Assembly: GCA_009911305.1 (NCBI GenBank)
Contig: QXXC01000005.1
Span: 1 to 64,000, forward strand
Direction: 5' to 3'
DNA length: 64,000 nt
Source: Clostridiaceae bacterium
GTDB taxonomy: Bacteria; Bacillota; Clostridia; Lachnospirales; Lachnospiraceae
Shown here: positions 1 through 8,768 of the stretch, in pieces
Layout: every line of letters starts with the position of its first letter
Position numbering within the stretch: position 1 is the first letter of the stretch
Position numbers and translations under genes: made by a program
Notes under the pieces: model-generated
Seen by the model: only the letters and a program-made list of their open reading frames with translations
What the model was told of the DNA's origin: nothing
Database searches by the model: none

Positions 1-106
1 AAGGTGGAAAATATCCATTCCGGATGGCTCTCAAGCGGGAAACTGGTGGCTCCCAAGGAGGATAATATTCACCAGCCGGGGGCTGCCGGCGAAATTTCTT
101 TAATAC

Positions 107-135
107 TTGCAAAATCCAGGGGCATAGTATATAAT
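107..135 (+). promoter_or_regulatory. Promoter of the antitoxin RNA
   Basis: A -35 box TTGCAA (107-112) and a perfect -10 box TATAAT (130-135) are separated by 17 bases. It points toward the convergent toxin gene and has no good open frame behind it, so it most likely drives a short untranslated RNA starting near 142. Confidence 0.75.
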
Positions 136-141
136 GAACGT

Positions 142-244
142 AGAAAGAGCACCCACTCCAAAAGCGGATGCTCCCGAATAGACTACTTACCTCTCAGCGA
201 GAGGCGCCTACTCCGTTTGCCGACGGGGTAGGCATTATTTTTTT
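142..244 (+). ncRNA. Putative type I antitoxin RNA
   Basis: An RNA of about 100 nt is predicted from the strong promoter at 107-135 to the intrinsic terminator at 206-244. It contains a hairpin GAGCA...TGCTC and a second one, CCTCTCAGCGAGAGG (190-204), before the terminator stem. Its 3' end overlaps the 3' end of the toxin gene on the other strand, the arrangement known from TxpA/RatA and Fst-type loci. The RNA role is inferred from promoter, terminator and position; no family match could be run. Confidence 0.6.
206..244 (+). terminator. Terminator of the antitoxin RNA
   Basis: Stem GCCTACtCCGT (206-216) pairs with ACGGGGTAGGC (223-233) and is followed by a T-rich run (237-244). The stem lies just past the toxin stop codon, so it may also end the toxin transcript on the minus strand. 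Confidence 0.75.
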
Positions 245-360
245 CGCCTGTTCTTCCTATCTCTGTCGAGAAAGGCAAGCAACGCCACAATCAAGCTGCC
301 AAAGGACATTAGCAGAGCCAATATCCCTATGAAAATCGAGATGATCTCATAAGCTGTCAA
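235..360 (-). CDS. Holin-like type I toxin, 41 aa
   Basis: A small hydrophobic peptide of the 'putative holin-like toxin' family (known in Firmicutes; membrane-acting type I toxins). The peptide reads TAYEIISIFIGILALLMS, continues with a second hydrophobic stretch (LIVALLAFL), and ends in a strongly basic tail RDRKNRRKK, which is the family pattern of one membrane helix plus a charged C-terminus. I chose a TTG start at 360 because GGGAGGT lies 7 to 8 bases upstream; the longer frame reaching 492 has no such site and adds residues unlike the family. The gene has its own promoter at 452-480 and a convergent RNA at 142-244, which supports a toxin with antisense control. Toxicity is inferred from the family, not shown here. 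Confidence 0.8.
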   Translation of the reverse strand: MTAYEIISIFIGILALLMSFGSLIVALLAFLDRDRKNRRKK

Positions 361-451
361 AAGCGCCACCTCCCTTCCTATGTATTCCGGCAAGCCGGTT
401 TCATTGGCTCGGGAGGCTACCACCCTGTCATGGGTACTCTTCCATGAGGGA

Positions 452-480
452 ATTATAACAGAGATCTGCAGAATTGGCAA
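452..480 (-). promoter_or_regulatory. Promoter of the holin-like toxin
   Basis: On the minus strand, -35 TTGCCA (480-475) and -10 TATAAT (457-452) are 17 bases apart. The start near 445 gives a leader of about 85 nt before the TTG start codon, room for the structured leader usual in type I toxin mRNAs. The remaining bases between 481 and 550 show nothing further. Confidence 0.7.
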
Positions 481-550
481 CCAGGCTTTCATGCCCCTGG
501 CTCTATGCTGGCTCTGAAAAATAATGTCATAATAATGTCACGGCGCAGAG

Positions 551-592
551 AAAAAGCCCGGAAAGCCGCATAAACACTGGCTTCCCGGACTT
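551..592 (-). terminator. Terminator after guaA
   Basis: Minus-strand stem GTCCGGGAAGCC / GGCTTTCCGGGC with an 11-nt loop is followed by TTTTT, directly after the guaA stop codon. Confidence 0.85.
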
Positions 593-599
593 TAGAGCG

Positions 600-2141
600 T
601 TACTCAAACTCAATCGTAGCCGGCGGCTTCCCCGTACAGTCATACAGCACCCGGTTCACGCCTTTCACCTCATTTACGATCCGGCTGCTGGCCTTCCCCA
701 GGACATCCCAGGGCAGCTTGGCGGCTTCTGCCGTCATGAAATCCGAAGTCAGTACCGCGCGCAGCGCAACCGCATAATCATACGTCCTGACATCTCCCAT
801 ACAGCCAACGGAGCGCATGTTTGTAAGCGCTGCAAAATACTGGCCCAAATCTTTCGCAATCCCGGCCCTGTCGATCTCCTCGCGGTAAATCGCATCCGCA
901 TTCTGTACGATCCGCACTTTTTCCGGCGTAATCTCTCCGATTATGCGGACTCCCAGCCCCGGCCCCGGGAAGGGCTGGCGGTATACCAGCTTCTCCGGAA
1001 TTCCGAGCTCCAGCCCGGCTCTCCTCACCTCGTCCTTAAACAGCATCCTCAGGGGCTCTATAATCTCCTTAAAATCCACATGCTCGGGCAGGCCGCCTAC
1101 GTTGTGGTGCGATTTGATCACTGCTGATTTTCCCAGGCCGGACTCAATCACATCCGGATAGATCGTGCCCTGTACAAAGAAATCGACTGCGCCGATCTTC
1201 TTTGCCTCTTCCTCAAAAACGCGTATGAACTCTTCGCCTATGATCTTTCTCTTCTGCTCCGGGTCTGTCTCCCCCGCAAGCTTTTTGTAAAAACGCTCCT
1301 GTGCGTTCACACGGATGAAATTCAGGTTATAGGGGCCTTCCGGTCCGAATACGGCTTCCACCTCATCGCCCTCATTTTTGCGGAGCAGGCCGTGATCCAC
1401 AAACACGCATGTGAGCTGTTCGCCGATCGCCCTGGCCATCAAAACACCGGCTACCGAGGAGTCCACCCCGCCGGAAAGCGCCAGAAGGGCGCGTCCGTTC
1501 CCAACCTTTTCACGGATGGACTGTATGGAGCTTTCTACAAATGCATCCATCTTCCAGTCGCCGGAACAGCCGCAGATGTTGTATACAAAATTCGACAGCA
1601 TCCTCGCGCCCTCAACGGTGTGCATTACCTCCGGGTGAGCCTGGATTCCGTATATGCCTCTTTCTTCATTTTCCATGCCTGCAATCGGGCAGACCGGCGT
1701 ACGGCTCGTCGTGCGAAAGCCCTCCGGCGCCTGCGCGATATAATCCGTATGGCTCATCCAGCAAATCGTCTTTGGAGATACGCCCTCGTAAAGCCTGGAC
1801 CGCGTATCCACCTCCACCTCTGTCTTCCCATACTCGCTGACCGGCGCTGTCTCCACTTTACCGTCCAGCAAATAAGCTATGAGCTGTGCGCCGTAGCAGA
1901 TGCCTAAAACAGGAATACCCATATTGAAAATCTCTTTGGAGCATCTCGGCGAGTCCTCTTTATAAACGCTGTTAGGGCCGCCTGTAAAAATAATTCCCTT
2001 TGGATTCATTTCTTTAATCGCCTCTAACGGCATACTGTATGGATGCACCTCACAGTATACGTTGCATTCCCTTACTCTTCTGGCGATTAGCTGATTATAC
2101 TGGCCTCCAAAATCTAATACGATAATCTTTTCACTTTCCAC
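600..2141 (-). CDS. guaA: GMP synthase (glutamine-hydrolysing)
   Basis: Converts XMP to GMP with ATP and glutamine, the last step of guanine nucleotide synthesis. The N-terminal class I amidotransferase domain (about residues 5-195) carries the nucleophile in GICYGAQL and the catalytic His in QAHPEV. The ATP pyrophosphatase domain has the P-loop LSGGVDSSV, and the C-terminal dimerisation domain ends in the family's TIEFE. I chose the GTG at 2141 because AGGAGG lies just upstream and the protein then has 513 aa, the usual length, beginning [14 protein letters not shown]; the open frame runs on to 2282 without a convincing site. It has its own promoter and terminator, so it is probably monocistronic. 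No purine riboswitch was seen in its leader of about 170 nt. Confidence 0.97.
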   Translation of the reverse strand: MESEKIIVLDFGGQYNQLIARRVRECNVYCEVHPYSMPLEAIKEMNPKGIIFTGGPNSVYKEDSPRCSKEIFNMGIPVLGICYGAQLIAYLLDGKVETAPVSEYGKTEVEVDTRSRLYEGVSPKTICWMSHTDYIAQAPEGFRTTSRTPVCPIAGMENEERGIYGIQAHPEVMHTVEGARMLSNFVYNICGCSGDWKMDAFVESSIQSIREKVGNGRALLALSGGVDSSVAGVLMARAIGEQLTCVFVDHGLLRKNEGDEVEAVFGPEGPYNLNFIRVNAQERFYKKLAGETDPEQKRKIIGEEFIRVFEEEAKKIGAVDFFVQGTIYPDVIESGLGKSAVIKSHHNVGGLPEHVDFKEIIEPLRMLFKDEVRRAGLELGIPEKLVYRQPFPGPGLGVRIIGEITPEKVRIVQNADAIYREEIDRAGIAKDLGQYFAALTNMRSVGCMGDVRTYDYAVALRAVLTSDFMTAEAAKLPWDVLGKASSRIVNEVKGVNRVLYDCTGKPPATIEFE

Positions 2142-2319
2142 AAGTATTCCTCCTGCGCACTTTTCAAAACAATGTCGTCTCCTGCAAGCTGACTGCCCTT
2201 TCCAGGCACACGGAACGGCGCTGCCCGGTTTAAAAGGCCGCCGGCTGCGCTTTTTCCAGTCCAAATCCCAGACGGGCTGCACACAGCCTCCCGCCTGTTA
2301 TTCTGTCAGCATATTCTTT

Positions 2320-2348
2320 ATTATAAAATATCATAGAAATAATAACAA
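2320..2348 (-). promoter_or_regulatory. Promoter of guaA
   Basis: Minus-strand -35 TTGTTA (2348-2343) and -10 TATAAT (2325-2320) are separated by 17 bases, giving a leader of about 170 nt before the GTG start. Confidence 0.65.
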
Positions 2349-2388
2349 GCCATTTTTAAACGGGAACAGCCGGGCGGGCGCAGTATCG

Positions 2389-5331
2389 TTACAGTTCACC
2401 CCCCTGCCGGGCTGTGCCCGGTAACACGCTTCGTGATGCACACAGACCGCATAAAGCGCGGTTTGGCGCCGTTTCTCCCGGATTTTCTGTGACTTTCGCT
2501 GCGCCGCGCTCCAGATAACGCTTCACGTACTGCCCTGTATAGGAGGCCGGGTTTGCCGCTACTTCTTCCGGCGTTCCCTTTGCGATGACCGTGCCTCCCT
2601 GGTCGCCGCCCTCAGGCCCGATGTCGATGATATAGTCCGCTGTCTTGATCACATCCAGGTTATGCTCAATGACCAGCACGGTATTCCCCCCGTCGGACAG
2701 CCTCCTCAGTATCTCGATCAGCTTGTGGACATCCGCGAAGTGCAGCCCTGTCGTCGGCTCGTCCAGGATATAGATGGTTTTCCCGGTTCCCCGCCTGCTC
2801 AGCTCCGTCGCCAGCTTGATACGCTGCGCCTCGCCGCCCGACAGCTCCGTGGACGGCTGGCCAAGGCGGATATAGGAAAGTCCCACATCGTAAAGCGTCG
2901 CGATCTTCCGGTGGATAGACGGAATATTTTCAAAAAAATGCATCGCTTCCTCGACCGTCATATTCAGCACGTCATAGATGCTTTTCCCTTTGTATTTGAC
3001 CTCCAGCGTCTCACGGTTGTAGCGTTTTCCGCCGCAGACCTCGCAGGGCACATAGATATCCGGGAGAAAATGCATCTCTATTTTGATGATGCCGTCCCCG
3101 GCGCAGGCCTCGCAGCGCCCGCCTTTTTTATTGAAGCTGAAGCGGCCTTTGTTATAGCCCTTTGCCTTTGCGTCCGTCGAGGCGGCAAAGAGATCGCGGA
3201 TCAGATCAAACGCGCCGGTGTAGGTCGCGGGATTGGAACGGGGCGTACGGCCAATGGGGGACTGATCGATGGCGATCACCTTGTCGAGCTGCTCGGTCCC
3301 GTCGATGCCCTTGTGCCTGCCCGGTATGGTATGGGCCCGGTTCAGCTTCTTGGCAAGAGCCTTGTAGAGTATTTCGTTTACAAGGGAGCTCTTTCCGGAA
3401 CCGGACACGCCGGTCACGCAGGTCATCACACCCAGAGGGATGTCCACATTGATGTTTTTCAGATTGTTTTCCGCTGCTTTGCGCACCTTAATCCAGCCAG
3501 TCGGCTTTCTCCGCTTTTCAGGGATCGGAATCCGGATGCGGCCGCTTAAGTAGGCCCCTGTCATGGATTCTTCGCACTGCATGATCTCTTCTGCTGTTCC
3601 CACAGCCACCACCCTGCCGCCGTGTTCACCGGCCCCGGGCCCGATATCGACGATGCAGTCCGCAGCCAGCATCGTGTCCTCGTCGTGCTCCACGACCAGC
3701 ACGGAATTGCCCAAATCCCGCAGATGCATCAGGGTCTGCAGCAGCTTGTCATTATCCCTCTGGTGCAGTCCGATGCTCGGTTCGTCGAGAATATATGCCA
3801 CGCCTACCAGCCCGGAGCCGATCTGCGTCGCCAGCCGGATGCGCTGCGCCTCGCCGCCCGACAGTGTGCCCGTCGCCCGCGAAAGGGAGAGGTACTCCAG
3901 GCCGACATTGATGAGAAACGACACTCTGGCCCGGATCTCCTTCAAAATCGGAGCCCCGATGGCCTCCTGCATGGCCGTCAGCGTCAATGCGTCCATGAAC
4001 TCGCGGAACTTCACGATCGACATATTGGTGGCTTCAAAGATGTTCTTATCTCCCACCGTCACGGCCAGGGACTCCTTTTTCAGCCGCTGCCCCTTACACG
4101 CTGCGCAGGGTGTAATCCGCATGAAGGTTTCATATTCGGCCTTCATCGTCTCTGAAAACGTCTCCCTGTACTTGCGGTTCATGCTCTGGATCAGGCCCTC
4201 AAAGGTAATGTCATACACGCCTTCACCGCGCTGGCCCTTGTAACGCACCTTTACAGATTTCCCATTCGTCCCGTGCAGCAGGATATCGTGAATCTCCTTA
4301 GGGTAATCCTGAAACGGCGTATCCAGGTCAAAGTGATACTCCTCGGCCAGGGCCGCGAGAATCGCCCCGGTAAAGCTTCCCCTGTCCGCGCACGACTGCC
4401 ACCCCATGGCTGCGATGGCTCCCTGGCTGATGCTTAAGCTCTGGTCCGGGATCAGCAGATCCTCGTCAAACTCCATCTTATACCCCAGTCCAAAGCAATC
4501 CGGGCATGCGCCGAATGGATTATTAAAGGAAAAGCTTCTCGGCTCCACCTCGTCCACACTGATCCCACAGTCCGGACAGGAAAAGTTCTGGCTGAAGGTG
4601 ATCGGCTCGCCGCCGGAAACATCAACCGTCATCAGGCCGTTCGTCAGGCTCATAACTGTCTCGATCGAGTCGGAAAGGCGCTTTTCAATGCCCTCCTTAA
4701 CCACAATACGGTCCACCACGATCTCAATGTTATGCTTAATATTCTTATCCAGGGAAATGTCCTCCGTCAGCTCGTATAAATTCCCGTCAATCCGCACCCG
4801 GACATATCCGCTCTTTTTCGCCTGCTCCAGCACCTTTTCATGACGCCCCTTTCTTCCGCGGACCATAGGGGCCAGAAGCTGCAGTCTCGTCTTCTCAGGC
4901 ATAGTCATAATCTGATCCACCATCTGATCTACGGTCTGCCTGCGGATCTCACGTCCGCATTTGGGGCAGTGCGGTATCCCGATCCGCGCATAGAGAAGGC
5001 GCATATAATCATAGATCTCCGTCACGGTCCCCACCGTCGAACGCGGGTTCCGGTTCGTCGATTTCTGATCAATGGAAATAGCGGGGGACAATCCCTCGAT
5101 GCTCTCCACATCCGGCTTCTCCATCTGTCCCAGAAACTGCCTTGCGTAGGAGGAAAGGGATTCCATATAGCGTCTCTGCCCTTCCGCATAGATCGTGTCA
5201 AACGCAAGGGAGGACTTTCCCGAACCGGACAAGCCGGTCAGAACGACCAGCTCATCCCTTGGGATATTCAGAGAAATGTTCTTTAGGTTGTGCTCATTCG
5301 CACCACGTATTTTGATATACTGCTTTGCCAT
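2389..5331 (-). CDS. uvrA: Excinuclease ABC subunit A
   Basis: Damage-recognition ATPase of nucleotide excision repair, a dimer that loads UvrB. Two ABC modules are visible: Walker [15 protein letters not shown] near the N-terminus and [14 protein letters not shown] in the middle, each with an LSGGEAQRI signature. Zinc modules appear as CPDCG...CPDC in the first half and CEACAGDG...[10 protein letters not shown] in the second. Start at ATG 5331 behind AGGAGCG gives 980 aa, slightly longer than the usual 940 or so because of a C-terminal tail of about 35 residues after the last conserved block (YVKRYLERG). No uvrB lies next to it in this window. A LexA-type box overlaps the promoter. A second, shorter UvrA-like gene lies at 8769-11027. 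Confidence 0.96.
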   Translation of the reverse strand: MAKQYIKIRGANEHNLKNISLNIPRDELVVLTGLSGSGKSSLAFDTIYAEGQRRYMESLSSYARQFLGQMEKPDVESIEGLSPAISIDQKSTNRNPRSTVGTVTEIYDYMRLLYARIGIPHCPKCGREIRRQTVDQMVDQIMTMPEKTRLQLLAPMVRGRKGRHEKVLEQAKKSGYVRVRIDGNLYELTEDISLDKNIKHNIEIVVDRIVVKEGIEKRLSDSIETVMSLTNGLMTVDVSGGEPITFSQNFSCPDCGISVDEVEPRSFSFNNPFGACPDCFGLGYKMEFDEDLLIPDQSLSISQGAIAAMGWQSCADRGSFTGAILAALAEEYHFDLDTPFQDYPKEIHDILLHGTNGKSVKVRYKGQRGEGVYDITFEGLIQSMNRKYRETFSETMKAEYETFMRITPCAACKGQRLKKESLAVTVGDKNIFEATNMSIVKFREFMDALTLTAMQEAIGAPILKEIRARVSFLINVGLEYLSLSRATGTLSGGEAQRIRLATQIGSGLVGVAYILDEPSIGLHQRDNDKLLQTLMHLRDLGNSVLVVEHDEDTMLAADCIVDIGPGAGEHGGRVVAVGTAEEIMQCEESMTGAYLSGRIRIPIPEKRRKPTGWIKVRKAAENNLKNINVDIPLGVMTCVTGVSGSGKSSLVNEILYKALAKKLNRAHTIPGRHKGIDGTEQLDKVIAIDQSPIGRTPRSNPATYTGAFDLIRDLFAASTDAKAKGYNKGRFSFNKKGGRCEACAGDGIIKIEMHFLPDIYVPCEVCGGKRYNRETLEVKYKGKSIYDVLNMTVEEAMHFFENIPSIHRKIATLYDVGLSYIRLGQPSTELSGGEAQRIKLATELSRRGTGKTIYILDEPTTGLHFADVHKLIEILRRLSDGGNTVLVIEHNLDVIKTADYIIDIGPEGGDQGGTVIAKGTPEEVAANPASYTGQYVKRYLERGAAKVTENPGETAPNRALCGLCASRSVLPGTARQGGEL

Positions 5332-5426
5332 CGATTCGCTCCTGTAACCGCGGTCAGACTGCCAGAGTGTAAGCAGAAACGCGGCCTTCTGTACCAATTC
5401 ATTCTCAAAGATTGACTGTGTACATT

Positions 5427-5466
5427 AGTATATCACATCTCATTTATTTTTGCAAACATTTGTTCG
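5427..5466 (-). promoter_or_regulatory. uvrA promoter with LexA (SOS) box
   Basis: Minus strand: CGAACAAATGTTTG (5466-5453) matches the Gram-positive LexA box CGAAC-N4-GTTCG except at one position. It runs into the -35 box TTGCAA (5455-5450), which is 17 bases from the -10 TATACT (5432-5427). Repressor bound there would block RNA polymerase, as known for SOS-controlled uvr genes in Firmicutes. Confidence 0.75.
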
Positions 5467-5485
5467 CTTTGTTTGAAGCTGCCTT

Positions 5486-8400
5486 TTATTTCAATATCTG
5501 ATCCAGCGTACGGAACAGCTTCTTGACATCAATCGGCTTGGATATATGGCCGTTCATCCCGCACCGCATGGCCTCCTGCTTATCCTCCTCAAATGCGTTA
5601 GCTGTCATGGCAATGATGGGAATGGACGCCAGCGCTTTATTCTTCAGCCTGCGGATCGCCCGGGTCGCCTCATAGCCGTTCATGACCGGCATCTGCACAT
5701 CCATAAGCACTAACTGATAATATCCCGGCCGGGAATTTTTTACCATGTCCACTGCAATCTGCCCGTTATCCGCCACCTCGACACAAAATCCCGCGTCCTC
5801 CAGGAGCACGGTGGCAATCTCCTGATTCAATGCCACATCCTCTGTCAGAAGGATGCGGCCCGTGTGCGTCCTCTTCTGGGCCTCAGCCGTATTTTCCTCT
5901 TCACCGGCTTCCGCGTGTATGACAGAATGCAGGCAGCTCCGCAGCTCCGATAAAAACAGCGGCTTACTGCAGAATGCCGTCACCCCGGCCTCCCTGCCCT
6001 CTTTTTCAATATCGAACCAGTCATAGGCTGTCAGGACAATGATCGGCACATCCTCTCCCATCTCCTTGCGGATCCTCCGCGTCACTTCAATGCCGTTCAT
6101 GTCCGGGAGCAGCCAGTCAATTACATACACGCAGTAGTTATCCTTGCGCATGGCAGCCTGGCGCGTGCGCAGCACCGCCTCCTTGCCGGATAAGGTCCAC
6201 TCCGCCCGCAGGCCGATCTGCTGCAGCATATAGGATACGCTGTCGCATGTATTAAAGTCATCGTCCACCACCAGGGCCCGGCAGTTTTTAAGCTCCGGTA
6301 TGTCCACCGGCTCCTTTTCCCCGGAATCCAGCCGGAGAGTCAGGTAAAGCGTAAATTCCGTGCCCACGCCCTGCTCGCTCTTTACCTCAATGGCGCCGTT
6401 CATCATATCCACAATATTTTTCGTGATCGCCATTCCCAGCCCGGTTCCCTGGATCTTGCTGATTGTAGAGTTTTTCTCCCGCTCAAAGGGCTCAAAAATA
6501 TGGGCTACGAATTCCTCGCTCATACCGATTCCGGTATCCTTGATATGGAATTCATAATTGGCATATCCCGCCGGCGCTCCGGCTTTTTCTATGATCCGGA
6601 CAGTGATAATGCCTCCGGCCCTGGTGTACTTTACGGCATTGCTGAGCAGGTTTAAAAGCACCTGGTTCAGCCGCAGCTTGTCGCAGTAAATATTTTCATT
6701 TATCACGTCCACTGCGTCCATGTACAGCTCAAGCTGCTTTGCATGGATCTCAGCCAGCAGTATATTGCGGAGTCCGTGCAGAATGTCCGGCAGCCTGCAG
6801 GGCTTTTCCTCCAGATGCATCTTCCCGCTCTCAATACGGCTCATATCCAGAATATCATTGATCAGGCTCAGCAGGTGATTGCCGGACGACATGATTTTCT
6901 CCAGATATTCCTTTACCTGTTCCGTATGATCAATATGCGTGATTGCCAGCGCCGTAAAGCCGACGATGGCGTTCATCGGCGTGCGGATATCGTGCGACAT
7001 ATTGGAAAGAAAGACGCTCTTGGCCTTGCTGGCCCTGTTTGCCTGCAAAAGCGCATCCTCCAGCAGGTTCTTTTTCTCCATCTCATCGCGGATTTCCTTA
7101 TCTACGCTGCGAAATCCCAGAACCGCGCCGTGATCCCCGTCCCACAGGCCTGCCCGCACTGCCTTAAGCTGGAAATAAACAGTCCCGCTGTCCGTCGAAA
7201 CACGGTAATTCACATAATCCGTCTTTTTTTCCACGAGCTCTTTTCTGAGCCGTTCGAGGGAGGCAAACTGCCGCAGCGTTTCTTTGTCCTCTGCATGCAC
7301 AAAGTTTTCTATGTAGCGCTCCATGCTCTCTTCCAGGGAAATGTCTCCTCTGAAGGAAGTTTCACGGCCGCAGCTCTTGCTGTCATTGCTGCGGATCATC
7401 CTCCCTTTGCCTGAATCCAGATCAAAAAAGCAGACCACGCTGTAGTCAATGCTCAGCGCCTGCACCAGCTCCATCTGACGTCTCTCATTTTTCTCTTCCT
7501 CAAGCTTCTGGGCCGTGCAGTCCAGGAGAAAACGCTGGTAAAACAGCTTTCCATTTTCCCTTAACAGCTTGACATTGCCCATGACATGCAGGATCTCTCC
7601 GTTCTTATGGCGTACGCGGTACTCCACACTGACGCTGTCCCCCTCTTCCTGCAGTTCCCGGATGGCGTCCTGAAGCTCCTGTCTGTCCTCGTCCAGCACG
7701 GATGATGCGACCAGGAAAAATCCCTGATCCATCAGTTCATTCTGTGATTCATACCCCAGAATGTGAAGCGCGGCCCGGTTTACGCTGAGGATCTCGGATC
7801 CGTCCATGCTGTGGCAGAGGACGCCGCAATCCATGGTGGTAAAGATCGTTTCCAGCGTGCGGTTTTTCTGAATGATCTCCTGCTTGTAGCTGCGCTCCTG
7901 CGTCACGTCAACCGCTATGCCCACGGTTCCCATCACGCTTCCGTCAGGGTTATACAGCGGGGATTTATATGTCGTGAGCATTCTCATCCCCTCGCCGGTC
8001 ACGATCGTCTCATCTGTGACCATCGTCTTTCCCGTTCTCATAACCTTGTCTTCAGACTCTTTGCAGACCGGATCATCCTGCTCTACATCCCAGATATACG
8101 CATGGCCGCGCCCCTGCACCTGCTCCCTGGTCTTATTCACGGTTCTGCAGAAGCTGGAATTCACCATTTCATGGATGCCTTCTTTATCCTTAAACCAGAT
8201 GAGATTCGGGCTGTTGTTAATGGCAGCCTCTAAGAAATGGCGGCTCTCCCATAAATCCCTGCTCATCTTGCAGCCCTGCTGCCATCTCAGAAACCGGAAG
8301 CGCAGCTCCTCCCCGGACATGGGAGCCGTCCATATATCCTTAATATCCGGCAGAGCGCCTGCCAGGAGCGGGATCTGAGCCTTATCCGCGATCACGATCA

Positions 8401-8629
8401 GCTCAGCCTCTTCCTTTCTTGATGCACACAGAACCCCGAGCGCCTTCTTTGCATCCATATCCCGTACATCCGCCAGGATCACATCCGCTCCCGACGCCAG
8501 CGCTTCATCCGGTTCATCGCTTTCCGAAAACTCATGTGTAAAATGTTCAAGCGGCGGCATTTCCTTCAGCATATCAGCCATGCGCCGTTCATGGCCCGTT
8601 AAATAAATACGAATATGGCAATGATACAT
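5486..8629 (-). CDS. Soluble hybrid sensor histidine kinase, two receiver domains
   Basis: A 1047-aa multi-domain signalling protein. From the N-terminus: a receiver-like domain lacking a clear phospho-site context (about 1-120), a PAS domain (about 130-250), a second PAS (about 255-370), a third PAS-like region (about 380-510), the kinase core with phospho-His in SNMSHDIRTPMNAIVGF, an ATP-binding domain (DTGIGMS, GTGLGMAITKNIV), then two receiver domains with acceptor Asp in VIDWLLPDMNG and VLMDVQMPVMNG. No transmembrane segment is visible, so it probably senses a cytosolic signal. ATG 8629 is preceded by a GGGGG run about 10 bases upstream. No partner output regulator is adjacent. The ligand is unknown. 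This architecture is common in Lachnospiraceae. Confidence 0.9.
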   Translation of the reverse strand: MYHCHIRIYLTGHERRMADMLKEMPPLEHFTHEFSESDEPDEALASGADVILADVRDMDAKKALGVLCASRKEEAELIVIADKAQIPLLAGALPDIKDIWTAPMSGEELRFRFLRWQQGCKMSRDLWESRHFLEAAINNSPNLIWFKDKEGIHEMVNSSFCRTVNKTREQVQGRGHAYIWDVEQDDPVCKESEDKVMRTGKTMVTDETIVTGEGMRMLTTYKSPLYNPDGSVMGTVGIAVDVTQERSYKQEIIQKNRTLETIFTTMDCGVLCHSMDGSEILSVNRAALHILGYESQNELMDQGFFLVASSVLDEDRQELQDAIRELQEEGDSVSVEYRVRHKNGEILHVMGNVKLLRENGKLFYQRFLLDCTAQKLEEEKNERRQMELVQALSIDYSVVCFFDLDSGKGRMIRSNDSKSCGRETSFRGDISLEESMERYIENFVHAEDKETLRQFASLERLRKELVEKKTDYVNYRVSTDSGTVYFQLKAVRAGLWDGDHGAVLGFRSVDKEIRDEMEKKNLLEDALLQANRASKAKSVFLSNMSHDIRTPMNAIVGFTALAITHIDHTEQVKEYLEKIMSSGNHLLSLINDILDMSRIESGKMHLEEKPCRLPDILHGLRNILLAEIHAKQLELYMDAVDVINENIYCDKLRLNQVLLNLLSNAVKYTRAGGIITVRIIEKAGAPAGYANYEFHIKDTGIGMSEEFVAHIFEPFEREKNSTISKIQGTGLGMAITKNIVDMMNGAIEVKSEQGVGTEFTLYLTLRLDSGEKEPVDIPELKNCRALVVDDDFNTCDSVSYMLQQIGLRAEWTLSGKEAVLRTRQAAMRKDNYCVYVIDWLLPDMNGIEVTRRIRKEMGEDVPIIVLTAYDWFDIEKEGREAGVTAFCSKPLFLSELRSCLHSVIHAEAGEEENTAEAQKRTHTGRILLTEDVALNQEIATVLLEDAGFCVEVADNGQIAVDMVKNSRPGYYQLVLMDVQMPVMNGYEATRAIRRLKNKALASIPIIAMTANAFEEDKQEAMRCGMNGHISKPIDVKKLFRTLDQILK

Positions 8630-8768
8630 AAAATCCGTTCCCCCTGTGTGTTGCAGATTGTTTGTAACCGTTCAGATTATCTGAATCATTATGATTACTT
8701 ATAAAATTGTGAAAATGCATTACCCCTCATTACAGGCTGCGGCCGTCTGCCGTTCATTTGTTAGCTGC

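Noticed and set aside
4-231. Open frame of 75 codons on the plus strand
   Set aside because: It crosses the antitoxin promoter and terminator hairpin, has no recognisable content and looks non-coding.
2149-2389. Purine riboswitch before guaA
   Set aside because: The guaA leader does not show the conserved purine aptamer core or a terminator between promoter and start.
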